Part shown: positions 6,864-14,257 of the stretch, in pieces
Numbering within the stretch: the first letter of the stretch is position 1
Layout of the letters: each line of letters begins with the position of its first letter
Source of the DNA: Mangrovibacterium lignilyticum
GTDB lineage: Bacteria; Bacteroidota; Bacteroidia; Bacteroidales; Prolixibacteraceae
Direction of reading: 5' to 3'
DNA length: 64,000 nucleotides
Assembly (NCBI RefSeq): GCF_010882175.1
Contig: NZ_WKLH01000006.1
Coordinates: forward strand, 861-64,860
Notes under the pieces: generated by a model
Databases searched by the model: none
Told to the model about the DNA's origin: nothing
The model's input: only the letters and a program-made list of their open reading frames with translations
Program-made: the position numbers and the translations under genes

Positions 6864-8813
6864 ATGAAACTATCTGTCATCATCGTCAACTTTAATGTCA
6901 AACATTTCCTGGAGCAATGTCTAATTTCAGTCGATAAAGCGTTGAAGGGAATCGATGGTGAAATTATTGTAGTCGACAACAACTCGGTAGATGGTTCTTG
7001 CCGGATGATTCTTGAAAAGTTTCCGGCAGTCAAACTAATTAAAAATGACACCAACACCGGATTCTCAAAGGCAAACAACCAAGGCATTCAGCAGGCCAAG
7101 GGTGAATATATTTTACTCCTGAACCCGGATACCCTGGTCGAACAAGATTGCTTCACCAAGTGTCTGGCCTTTATGGATAAAAATCCGAAAGCCGGTGCTC
7201 TTGGGGTAAAAATGATAGATGGCAAAGGCGATTTTCTCCCCGAATCGAAACGCGGACTTCCAACTCCATGGGTGGCCTTCTGTAAAATTTTCGGACTAAC
7301 CAAAATCTTTCCCCACTCCAAAAAATTTGCACGTTATTACTTGGGCCATCTACCTGAAGAGTCCGTAAATGAAGTTGAAATTTTAGCCGGTGCATTCATG
7401 TTTCTTCGCCAGTCAACACTTGAAAAAACGGGACTCCTGGACGAGACTTTTTTCATGTATGGTGAAGACATTGATCTTTCCTATCGAATTACGCTCCAAG
7501 GATTTAAAAACTACTATTTCCCGAAAACAACCATTGTTCATTACAAAGGAGAAAGCACAAAAAAAGGCAGCTTGAACTATGTAAAAATGTTCTACAAAGC
7601 CATGCTCATTTTCTCGAAAAAACATTTTTCAAACCGGCAAACAGGGCTATTTAATTTTACAATCAATCTGGCAATCTACATTCGGGCGCTACTATCAGCC
7701 ACCAACCGTGTTTTCACAGCCGTTTTTCTCCCACTATTAGACGCATTATTTATATTTCTGGGATTTTACATATTGATCCCGCTTTGGGAAACATTTCAGT
7801 TTGAAGCCGGTCATTTTCCACCTGAATTTCTACAGCTAATGGTTCCAATTTACGCAGCAATCTGGCTGATATGTAACACCCTGCTGGGAGCCTATTCAAA
7901 ACCAATATCCCTGAAAAAATTGGTACAGGGGATTCTTGCCGGTAGCTTAGGAATCATGCTGACTTATTCATTTCTGGATGAAAGTTGGCGTTTTTCACGC
8001 GCCCTTATTTTGTTGGGGTCAACGTGGGCTTTCATAAGTCTACCATTGGTACGTTTTCTGCTAAATAAATCCGCGAATCCGGCGTTCAAGCTGAAAGGCT
8101 ATAAGCCTAAAAAGATTTTATTGATGGCAACTCCCGATGAAGCAACACGAATTGAAACGCTGCTTCAAGGCAGCAACACCCGATTTGAATTAACAGGCTT
8201 CATTTCGCCGAATGAGGAATTACCGGGATCAGAATACCTGGGAAAATATTCCCAAATCCGGGAAATCGTTCAAGTTCACAAACCCGATGAACTTATTTTC
8301 AGCGGGAAAGATGTTTCGTCCGGTGAGATTATCGACTACATGCTCGACCTGAACAAAGAAGCCGTACACTTTAAAATTGCTCCGCCTGAAAGTCTGGCAA
8401 TCATTGGCAGCCATTCGCCAAAGTTCTCAGGCGAACTACTTCAAATTGAAGCCAATCCACTTTCCGGGAAATTCAATCAATTGCTAAAACGGTGGCTCGA
8501 TCTGAAAGTGGCTATTCTATTATTGCTTTTATATCCGGTTTTGTTCTGGACATTCACAAACCCAAAGGGACTGCGAGATAATTGTCGGGCAGTTCTTTCC
8601 GGACAAAAAACATGGATTGGATTTGCCAATCCCCCCGAAAGCGACTTTCATTTACCCAAAATAAAACCGGGCATTTTAACGCCTTCCAGCCCGCAGGAGA
8701 AAAGCTTGAGTGCGGCAAAAAAACTGGAGAAAGATCGGCTGTATGCCAAAAATTACCGACTTTTGACTGATCTGGAATTTATATTTCGAAACTGGAAAAA
8801 CCTGGGACAATGA
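6864..8813 (+). CDS. GT2 glycosyltransferase fused to a polyprenyl-sugar-transferase-like membrane region
   Basis: 649 residues. Residues 1-270 are a family 2 glycosyltransferase of the rhamnosyltransferase-like group: SVIIVNFNV, VDNNSVDGS, the metal-binding LLNPDTLV, and the acceptor region YGEDIDLSYR. Residues about 290-405 hold four or five membrane segments. About 410-530 is a Rossmann-like domain resembling the CoA-binding_3 region of undecaprenyl-phosphate sugar phosphotransferases, and about 545-600 contains one more membrane helix (KRWLDLKVAILLLLLYPVLFW) like the start of the PHPT transferase domain, but the catalytic part is missing. It likely transfers a sugar to a surface glycan at the cytoplasmic membrane. 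The C-terminal half looks non-catalytic and may anchor or regulate. It overlaps the following GNAT gene by ATGA. Confidence 0.85.
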   Translation: MKLSVIIVNFNVKHFLEQCLISVDKALKGIDGEIIVVDNNSVDGSCRMILEKFPAVKLIKNDTNTGFSKANNQGIQQAKGEYILLLNPDTLVEQDCFTKCLAFMDKNPKAGALGVKMIDGKGDFLPESKRGLPTPWVAFCKIFGLTKIFPHSKKFARYYLGHLPEESVNEVEILAGAFMFLRQSTLEKTGLLDETFFMYGEDIDLSYRITLQGFKNYYFPKTTIVHYKGESTKKGSLNYVKMFYKAMLIFSKKHFSNRQTGLFNFTINLAIYIRALLSATNRVFTAVFLPLLDALFIFLGFYILIPLWETFQFEAGHFPPEFLQLMVPIYAAIWLICNTLLGAYSKPISLKKLVQGILAGSLGIMLTYSFLDESWRFSRALILLGSTWAFISLPLVRFLLNKSANPAFKLKGYKPKKILLMATPDEATRIETLLQGSNTRFELTGFISPNEELPGSEYLGKYSQIREIVQVHKPDELIFSGKDVSSGEIIDYMLDLNKEAVHFKIAPPESLAIIGSHSPKFSGELLQIEANPLSGKFNQLLKRWLDLKVAILLLLLYPVLFWTFTNPKGLRDNCRAVLSGQKTWIGFANPPESDFHLPKIKPGILTPSSPQEKSLSAAKKLEKDRLYAKNYRLLTDLEFIFRNWKNLGQ

Positions 8814-9337
8814 CTCAATCTACCCTCGAATACGGAAAAATAAGCCTTCGCCCACTGGAAACGGAAGACTTGGAATTGCTTTACCAATGGGAGAACGATT
8901 CGTCCGTTTGGCAAGTTAGCAACACGCTGACTCCTTTCTCGCGGTTCATCCTGAGACAATACATCGAAGAATCTCATCGCGATATTTACGAGGCAAAACA
9001 GCTCCGCCTCATCATTCAAAACAAAGAGCGAGAGCCCGTTGGAGCAATCGATTTGTTCGACTTTGAACCCTACCACCAACGAGCCGGAATCGGAATTTTA
9101 ATTTACGCCACCGAAGATCGCCAAAAAGGCTATGCCTCCGATGCACTGCAGCTAATGTGCTGTTATGCCAAAGAAATTCTGGGCATCCATCAGCTTTATG
9201 CCAATATCGGAGCCAATAATCCAACAAGCGTTGGCTTGTTCGAAAAGTGTGGGTTTCAACTTTCAGGCACAAAAAAAGACTGGCTAAAATTACCCGACGG
9301 GTGGATTGATGAATATTTCTTCCAACGAATTTTATAA
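8810..9337 (+). CDS. GNAT-family N-acetyltransferase (RimJ/RimL-like)
   Basis: 175 residues starting inside the ATGA overlap with the glycosyltransferase stop, so translational coupling is likely. The layout is that of GNAT_3/RimL-like acetyltransferases: ISLRPLETEDLELLYQWEND at the start, a central strand pair (RAGIGILIYATEDRQKGYASDALQLMCCYA, the acetyl-CoA pyrophosphate loop in variant form), and the C-terminal NPTSVGLFEKCGFQLSG motif. It would transfer an acetyl group from acetyl-CoA to an amine; the substrate (protein N-terminus, polyamine or amino sugar) cannot be told. Linkage to a sugar-handling enzyme makes an amino-sugar substrate possible. Confidence 0.88.
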   Translation: MTQSTLEYGKISLRPLETEDLELLYQWENDSSVWQVSNTLTPFSRFILRQYIEESHRDIYEAKQLRLIIQNKEREPVGAIDLFDFEPYHQRAGIGILIYATEDRQKGYASDALQLMCCYAKEILGIHQLYANIGANNPTSVGLFEKCGFQLSGTKKDWLKLPDGWIDEYFFQRIL

Positions 9338-9802
9338 ATTTCCCCCGGAACAAAGGTCACTAAATGATGGTACTTCCTGAAAAAAGCGGTAGTTTTTGGC
9401 GTCAAAATCGACCTGACAGCAATAGTGGGTCATGCCATTCGAAACAATTAAAAAAGGTACTTCGAAAGTGAGGTTATAACGCGCAATCTGGTCAAACGTT
9501 TTTTGCGTAATTTTTACCTCAGGCGCTTTAAACTCCACAATCAGCAGGGGTTTCCCTAACTTGCCGAAAACCAACAAATCGGCCCTGAATTGATTTTGAT
9601 TGAGTTTCAGTCCGGTTTCAATAGCCATCAGCGAAGCCGGAAACTTCTTTTCTTCTACTAAATATCGAATAAAATTTTGGCGCACCCACTCCTCGGGCGT
9701 CAATACCAAATACTTTTTCCGAATTTCATCAAAGATTTGAGTTTTCGCATCAACTTGCTTGGTGCGGAATGAATATGTTGGTAAATTTAGCTGTATCGAC
9801 AT
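9332..9802 (-). CDS. Small HsdR_N-like nuclease-fold protein (PD-(D/E)XK)
   Basis: 156 residues, resembling only the N-terminal domain of type I restriction R subunits. The PD-(D/E)XK core is visible as RADLLVFGK followed by PLLIVEFKAP, giving an Asp, a Glu and a Lys in the right order. No helicase domain or HsdM/HsdS partner is nearby. Similar stand-alone proteins are common in Bacteroidota genomes and their role is unknown; DNA binding or nicking is possible. It is convergent with the GNAT gene, overlapping by 6 bases, and divergent from the AMP nucleosidase gene. Confidence 0.8.
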   Translation of the reverse strand: MSIQLNLPTYSFRTKQVDAKTQIFDEIRKKYLVLTPEEWVRQNFIRYLVEEKKFPASLMAIETGLKLNQNQFRADLLVFGKLGKPLLIVEFKAPEVKITQKTFDQIARYNLTFEVPFLIVSNGMTHYCCQVDFDAKNYRFFQEVPSFSDLCSGGNL

Positions 9803-9821
9803 TTTAAACTATGCAAAGTTG

Positions 9822-9829
9822 TACTTTTG
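9822..9829 (+). promoter_or_regulatory. Possible -7 box for the AMP nucleosidase gene
   Basis: TACTTTTG matches TAnnTTTG. No convincing -33 TTG at the expected distance. The start codon is 67 bases downstream. Confidence 0.35.
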
Positions 9830-9895
9830 TGAATCTGAACCGAAAACGGATACATTCAGATCTTATCCAAAAATGCAAAAATATATTGATTGCGC

Positions 9896-10666
9896 ATGAA
9901 GACAAAGAAAGAGATTGTAGACAATTGGCTCCCCCGATATACTGGCAGAAAACTCGAAGATTTTGGTAAATACATCCTACTGACAAACTTTCAGCTGTAT
10001 GTTGAGATGTTTGCTGAGCAATTCGACGTTCCGGTTTTTGGAGAAGAAAAAAATATGCCCAGCGCAACTGCTCAAGATATGACCATCATCAATTTTGGGA
10101 TGGGTAGTCCGAATGCAGCAACGGTCATGGACCTGTTGAGCGCCATTATGCCGCAAGCAGTCCTTTTTTTGGGGAAATGCGGCGGGCTGAAAAAGAAAAA
10201 TAAATTGGGCGATATGATTCTTCCCATCGCAGCCATTCGCAGCGAAGGAACATCGAACGACTATTTACCCGCCGAGGTTCCTGCTCTTCCGGCCTTTAAC
10301 CTCCAGCGAGCAGTTTCCACCGCGGTTCGTGAAAACCAAATGGATTACTGGACGGGGGTTGTCTTTACGACTAACCGCCGGGTTTGGGAATTTGATGAAC
10401 GTTTCAAAAAATACCTAAAAAAAACCAGGGCCATGGCCATTGATATGGAAACGGCGACTATTTTCACAGTTGGCTTTGCAAACAAAATCCCAACCGGAGC
10501 CCTTTTATTGGTTTCCGACCAACCCATGATCTCAACCGGAATAAAAACGGACGTAAGTGATCAACGGGTGACAACCAATTTTGTGGAAAAACACATTAAA
10601 ATAGGCATTGAGGCGCTAATCGAAATAAAAACCAATGGCCGTTCAGTAAAACACCTGAAATTTTAA
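9896..10666 (+). CDS. amn: AMP nucleosidase
   Basis: 256 residues from ATG 9896 (TTG 9890 is in frame but unlikely). It hydrolyses AMP to adenine and ribose-5-phosphate, adjusting adenylate pools in the cytoplasm. It is the short Bacteroidota-type enzyme without the long N-terminal regulatory domain of the E. coli protein. The nucleoside-phosphorylase fold is shown by FGMGSPNAATVMDLLS, VLFLGKCGGLKKK, the MAIDMETATIFTVGF substrate region and LLLVSDQPM. It heads a run of four genes (holA, rhomboid, class IV aminotransferase homologue) with gaps of 18, 7 and 26 bases. Confidence 0.92.
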   Translation: MKTKKEIVDNWLPRYTGRKLEDFGKYILLTNFQLYVEMFAEQFDVPVFGEEKNMPSATAQDMTIINFGMGSPNAATVMDLLSAIMPQAVLFLGKCGGLKKKNKLGDMILPIAAIRSEGTSNDYLPAEVPALPAFNLQRAVSTAVRENQMDYWTGVVFTTNRRVWEFDERFKKYLKKTRAMAIDMETATIFTVGFANKIPTGALLLVSDQPMISTGIKTDVSDQRVTTNFVEKHIKIGIEALIEIKTNGRSVKHLKF

Positions 10667-10684
10667 ATCCTCCAAAAACAGACT

Positions 10685-11683
10685 ATGACCTTTGACGATA
10701 TTCTGGATAATCTGAAGAAAAAGATTTATCACCCCATTTATTTTCTGATGGGGGAAGAAAGTTATTTTATTGATCAAATTTCGGACTACATCACCCGGCA
10801 TGTTTTGACAGAGGCCGAAAAGGGATTCAATCAGCATGTTTTATATGGAAAAGACACAGATATTGACACGATCATTACTCATGCCCGCCGTTTCCCAATG
10901 ATGGCTAATCACCAGGTAATTATTGTTCGTGAAGCACAGAATATCAAAAAGATTGAGGATTTGGAAGCCTATGCCAAACATCCTTTAAATTCGACTATCC
11001 TGGTTTTAAACTACAAGTACAAAACCATAGACAAGCGGAAAACCTTCAGCAAGCTGATTGCTAAAAATGGTGTTTTATTCGAATCCAAGAAGATCTACGA
11101 CAACCAGTTACCCGATTGGATCAAGGGCTACCTCGCCAGAAGAAACTACACAATCGTGCCACAGGCTTCAATGTTATTGGCTGAGTACCTTGGAACCAAC
11201 CTCAGCAAGGTGTCGAACGAACTGGACAAACTGATCATCAGCCTTCCGGAAAATACGAAAATCACACCGGATCATATTGAAAAGAATATCGGGATCAGCA
11301 AAGACTACAACATTTTCGAACTACAGAATGCACTGGGGGAACGCAATGTTTTAAAGAGCAATCAAATTATTAACTACTTTGCTTCGAATCAAAACGCAAA
11401 CCCGTTCCCAAGAACAATTTCAAGCTTGTATCAGTTTTATATGAAAATTCTGACGTATCATTTTCTTGATGACAAATCGCAAAATGCCGCAGCTGCAAGT
11501 CTCGGGGTACATCCGTTCTTTGTGAAATCGTATATTGCAGCAGCGAAACAATTTCCGATCAAAAAGGTCGTTGAAATCATATCAACTCTACGCGAGTTCG
11601 ATATGAAATCCAAAGGGCTTGGAAATGTTTCATCAAGCACTGGCGATCTGCAAAAAGAGATGATTTACAAAATCTTACATTAG
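10685..11683 (+). CDS. holA: DNA polymerase III subunit delta
   Basis: 332 residues, the usual HolA length. Delta opens the beta sliding clamp within the clamp loader. The N-terminus (PIYFLMGEESYFIDQISDYI) is the degenerate P-loop region of HolA, followed by FPMMANHQVIIVREAQ and the NSTILVLNYKYKTIDKRKTFSKLI segment. The C-terminal helical collar region ends with SSTGDLQKEMIYKILH. It is co-directional with the AMP nucleosidase and rhomboid genes and likely shares their transcript. Confidence 0.95.
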   Translation: MTFDDILDNLKKKIYHPIYFLMGEESYFIDQISDYITRHVLTEAEKGFNQHVLYGKDTDIDTIITHARRFPMMANHQVIIVREAQNIKKIEDLEAYAKHPLNSTILVLNYKYKTIDKRKTFSKLIAKNGVLFESKKIYDNQLPDWIKGYLARRNYTIVPQASMLLAEYLGTNLSKVSNELDKLIISLPENTKITPDHIEKNIGISKDYNIFELQNALGERNVLKSNQIINYFASNQNANPFPRTISSLYQFYMKILTYHFLDDKSQNAAAASLGVHPFFVKSYIAAAKQFPIKKVVEIISTLREFDMKSKGLGNVSSSTGDLQKEMIYKILH

Positions 11684-11690
11684 AATCTAT

Positions 11691-12296
11691 ATGACAATAA
11701 TTATAATCGCAATAACCTGCTTGGTGTCTATCATGGCATTCAGCAGACCTGAGCTGGTGGAAAAACTTCAGTTCAATGCCAGCAAAATAGTGCACCAGCG
11801 GGAATATTTCCGACTTATTTCGCATGGCTTTGTACATGCAAACTGGGAGCATCTGTTGGTCAACATGATCGTTCTGTATTCGTTTGGACAGGCTATTGAA
11901 ATGTATTTTTCAGTCTTCGGAAGAATGGCCAATGCTTATTTTCTTATGCTCTATTTTGGCGGCATGCTAGCGTCCAACTTGTATGCATTGATTAAACATC
12001 GCAACAACTTCTACTACAATGCTGTCGGAGCTTCCGGAGCGGTTTCTGCTATTTTGTTTGCGGCCATCTTTTTCGATCCCTGGGATTCAATTTACTTTTT
12101 CGGGATCATACCAATTCCAGGAATTGCTTTCGCGTTGCTCTACCTCATCTACTCCTACTATATGAGCAGAAAACAAAAAGACAACATCGCCCACGACGCT
12201 CACTTTCTGGGTGCCCTTTTCGGATTTATTTTTCCTATTCTTATAAACTACAATTACTTTCAGATATTTCTCGATAAACTATTTCGGGTTATTTAA
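11691..12296 (+). CDS. Rhomboid-family intramembrane serine protease
   Basis: 201 residues with six predicted membrane helices. The catalytic Ser115 lies in GASG and the partner His171 in AHFLGALFGF; the conserved loop HANWEHLLVNM (with His and Asn) is near residue 50. Rhomboids cleave transmembrane segments of substrate proteins within the membrane. The substrate here is unknown. It is the short bacterial form without an extra soluble domain, placed 7 bases after holA. Confidence 0.93.
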   Translation: MTIIIIAITCLVSIMAFSRPELVEKLQFNASKIVHQREYFRLISHGFVHANWEHLLVNMIVLYSFGQAIEMYFSVFGRMANAYFLMLYFGGMLASNLYALIKHRNNFYYNAVGASGAVSAILFAAIFFDPWDSIYFFGIIPIPGIAFALLYLIYSYYMSRKQKDNIAHDAHFLGALFGFIFPILINYNYFQIFLDKLFRVI

Positions 12297-12322
12297 CGAC
12301 CGGAGCAACGCAGTATATTAGC

Positions 12323-13138
12323 ATGGCCTACATCCTTTACGATGGAAATTTTTATTCACCGGAAGAACACATTTTCTCCCCGACACAACTTGACAACTTG
12401 TTGTTTCGGGATGAGCTGAAAGTGATCAAAAGCAACATCCTATTTTGGGAAGATCATCTGAAATTACTGAGCCTTTGTTTTCAGCTTTTTAAAATCGACA
12501 AGCCAACGCTGCTAGCCAATAATGGAAAGGAATTAAAGCGCCAGATTGAACGGAGTTTGGTGAAGAACAAATATTACAGAAGTGCAAAAATCCGAATCTC
12601 CTTTTTCAAACAACAGGACTCTGTTAGCTATTTAATTCAACTCTCGGCATCGCCTGAAACAGACTATGTTTTACATCCTGAGGGATTTGAAATTTGCTTG
12701 TTCAAACAAATCACGAAATCTGACTCTCCACTTTCATCACTTGTCATTGGCTCACAAAACTTATGGGAAATAGCTTTTGCTCTGCAAGAAGATGAAAAAA
12801 TCATCCCCGTGATCCTAAATAATGAACATTGTTTGCTTGAAACTCCCGGAGCGAATCTCTTCATCCTGAATGGACAAACGATAATAACACCACATCCAAC
12901 AACCGGTGCTTACATCAATCCGGCAAAACGCATTATTCAACAAATAGCTGGAAAAATCCGCCTGAACTTCAAGGAAGTGGAATCGATTTACGAAGAAGAT
13001 TTAATCAATGCATCGGAAGTTTTTCTGGCGGACGATATTCGGGGAGTGCAATTTGTGAGAGCTTTTGGAATGACGCGTTATTACAAAAAACAGTCGATGG
13101 CTATTTCTGAAGAATTCAACCGACTACTAATTCATTGA
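12323..13138 (+). CDS. Class IV aminotransferase homologue lacking the PLP lysine
   Basis: 271 residues. The overall layout matches PabC/branched-chain aminotransferases of fold type IV: an N-terminal strand MAYILYDGNFYS, a FWEDHLKLLSL helix, the LLETPGANLFIL segment (equivalent to E..xN.F) and TPHPTTGAYINPAKRIIQQ. In the position of the Schiff-base lysine (PLSGLKTGN in active enzymes) this protein has PLSSLVIGS, with Val141, and the usual YGDGLFET loop is replaced by LLFRDELKV. It probably cannot carry out ordinary transamination or ADC lyase chemistry and may be a non-catalytic relative. It is last in the amn-holA run and convergent with yqgE, overlapping by 12 bases. Confidence 0.8.
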   Translation: MAYILYDGNFYSPEEHIFSPTQLDNLLFRDELKVIKSNILFWEDHLKLLSLCFQLFKIDKPTLLANNGKELKRQIERSLVKNKYYRSAKIRISFFKQQDSVSYLIQLSASPETDYVLHPEGFEICLFKQITKSDSPLSSLVIGSQNLWEIAFALQEDEKIIPVILNNEHCLLETPGANLFILNGQTIITPHPTTGAYINPAKRIIQQIAGKIRLNFKEVESIYEEDLINASEVFLADDIRGVQFVRAFGMTRYYKKQSMAISEEFNRLLIH

Positions 13139-13720
13139 CGGATTTTCCGGGAAGTGTTCCCACATCAGGTATTTCCCTCCGATATTACGGACAATTTCTA
13201 ACCACATTTTCTTTTTCCGCTCAATATCCATCACTTTTTGCTCTTCAATTTCGGAAACCAACCAGCTGTTTTCCTCCAACTCTTCTTCTAACTGGCCGCT
13301 ATCCCACCCTGAATAGCCCATAAAAAAGCGAACATCACCGGGTTTCACCATCCCCAGCCTGATTTTGTTTTTCAACTCTTCAAAGTCACCACCCCAATAT
13401 AAATTATCCTTGATATGAATACTTCCTGAGATTTCATCTCCTAAAGAGTGGATAAAGTAGATTGAATCGGTACTAACCGGGCCGCCAATATAGATCTCAG
13501 CGTCGAAATCAGGAAAATCTGGAATGATCTCATTGATCGGATAATCAACCTTTTTATTTAAAATGAATCCCACGGCTCCTTTTTCGCTGTGAGCTACCAA
13601 CAATATGACCGAACGGTTGAAGTAGCTTCCCGGCAAAAATGGTTCCGCAACCAAAATCCGCCCCTTCTTTGGTTCGACATGATTGGTTTCAATTTTAAAT
13701 ATGTTGATATTCAGCTTCAT
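13127..13720 (-). CDS. YqgE/AlgH family protein (UPF0301)
   Basis: 197 residues from ATG 13720 (a TTG at 13759 is in frame but poorer). Family hallmarks are GRILVAEPFLPGSYFNRSVILLVAHSEKGAVGFILNK near the start and IYIGGPVSTDSIYFIHSL in the middle, then FFMGYSGWDSGQLEEELEENSWLV. The family is widespread and structurally known, but its biochemical role is unsettled. It is cytoplasmic, as there is no signal or membrane segment. Convergent with the aminotransferase homologue. Confidence 0.93.
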   Translation of the reverse strand: MKLNINIFKIETNHVEPKKGRILVAEPFLPGSYFNRSVILLVAHSEKGAVGFILNKKVDYPINEIIPDFPDFDAEIYIGGPVSTDSIYFIHSLGDEISGSIHIKDNLYWGGDFEELKNKIRLGMVKPGDVRFFMGYSGWDSGQLEEELEENSWLVSEIEEQKVMDIERKKKMWLEIVRNIGGKYLMWEHFPENPSMN

Positions 13721-13861
13721 AATTTGAATCAATTTAAAGAAAAAACTTTGATATATCAAAAATTAAAAAGCTAGTTTCGACATAAACCGTTTAAGATTTA
13801 CAATTTTATAACCGTTTGGTTACAAAATCCACATATTAATACAGGCGGGAAAGCTTGAAAG

Positions 13862-14158
13862 TTACTCAACCACTACAAAAACATCTTCATTTTCTTTGCG
13901 CATCAAAAATTGTTCGCGTGCAAATTTCTCTAAATTCTTTTGGTTGGTCTGTAGTTCCTGAATCTTCGTTTGGTCGGCTTCAATCTTCTCTTCGAGGAAC
14001 TCCTTCTGCTTAATTAGTTGTTGCAGTTTGGCTTTATTCTGAAAATGCTGCACCAAATTATGCTCGTTAATGAGGAGAATATAAATAAAAAAAAGCACGG
14101 AAGTAATCCCCCACTTTGTCAATAATTTTCCCCGAACCCATTTTGGCATCTTAATCAT
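13862..14158 (-). CDS. Septum formation initiator family protein (DivIC/FtsB-like)
   Basis: 98 residues from ATG 14158 (alternative MPKW start 9 bases later). A single membrane helix (WGITSVLFFIYILLINE) about residues 17-33 is followed by a coiled coil (about 38-80) rich in K/E/Q, then the conserved end KFAREQFLMRKENEDVFVV. Such proteins bridge FtsQ and FtsL in the divisome at midcell. Reading the longer frame from 14203 would add an unlikely polar tail. Lies downstream of pruA but beyond a strong terminator. Confidence 0.88.
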   Translation of the reverse strand: MIKMPKWVRGKLLTKWGITSVLFFIYILLINEHNLVQHFQNKAKLQQLIKQKEFLEEKIEADQTKIQELQTNQKNLEKFAREQFLMRKENEDVFVVVE

Positions 14159-14201
14159 AGCAGCACAATTGTTATCTCGCAAAAATAGTGAGTCTGAGAA
14201 C

Positions 14202-14234
14202 AAAAAAAAAGGAGATGCATAAAATCATCTCCTT
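14202..14234 (-). terminator. Rho-independent terminator after pruA
   Basis: Minus strand AAGGAGATG, loop ATTTTATG, CATCTCCTT, then at least seven T. Perfect 9-bp stem placed 24 bases past the pruA stop. Confidence 0.9.
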
Positions 14235-14257
14235 CATATTGTAATAAATTTTGGGTC

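Noticed and set aside
9332-9802. Type I restriction-modification system
   Set aside because: Only an HsdR N-terminal-like domain is present; no HsdM, HsdS or helicase region exists around it.
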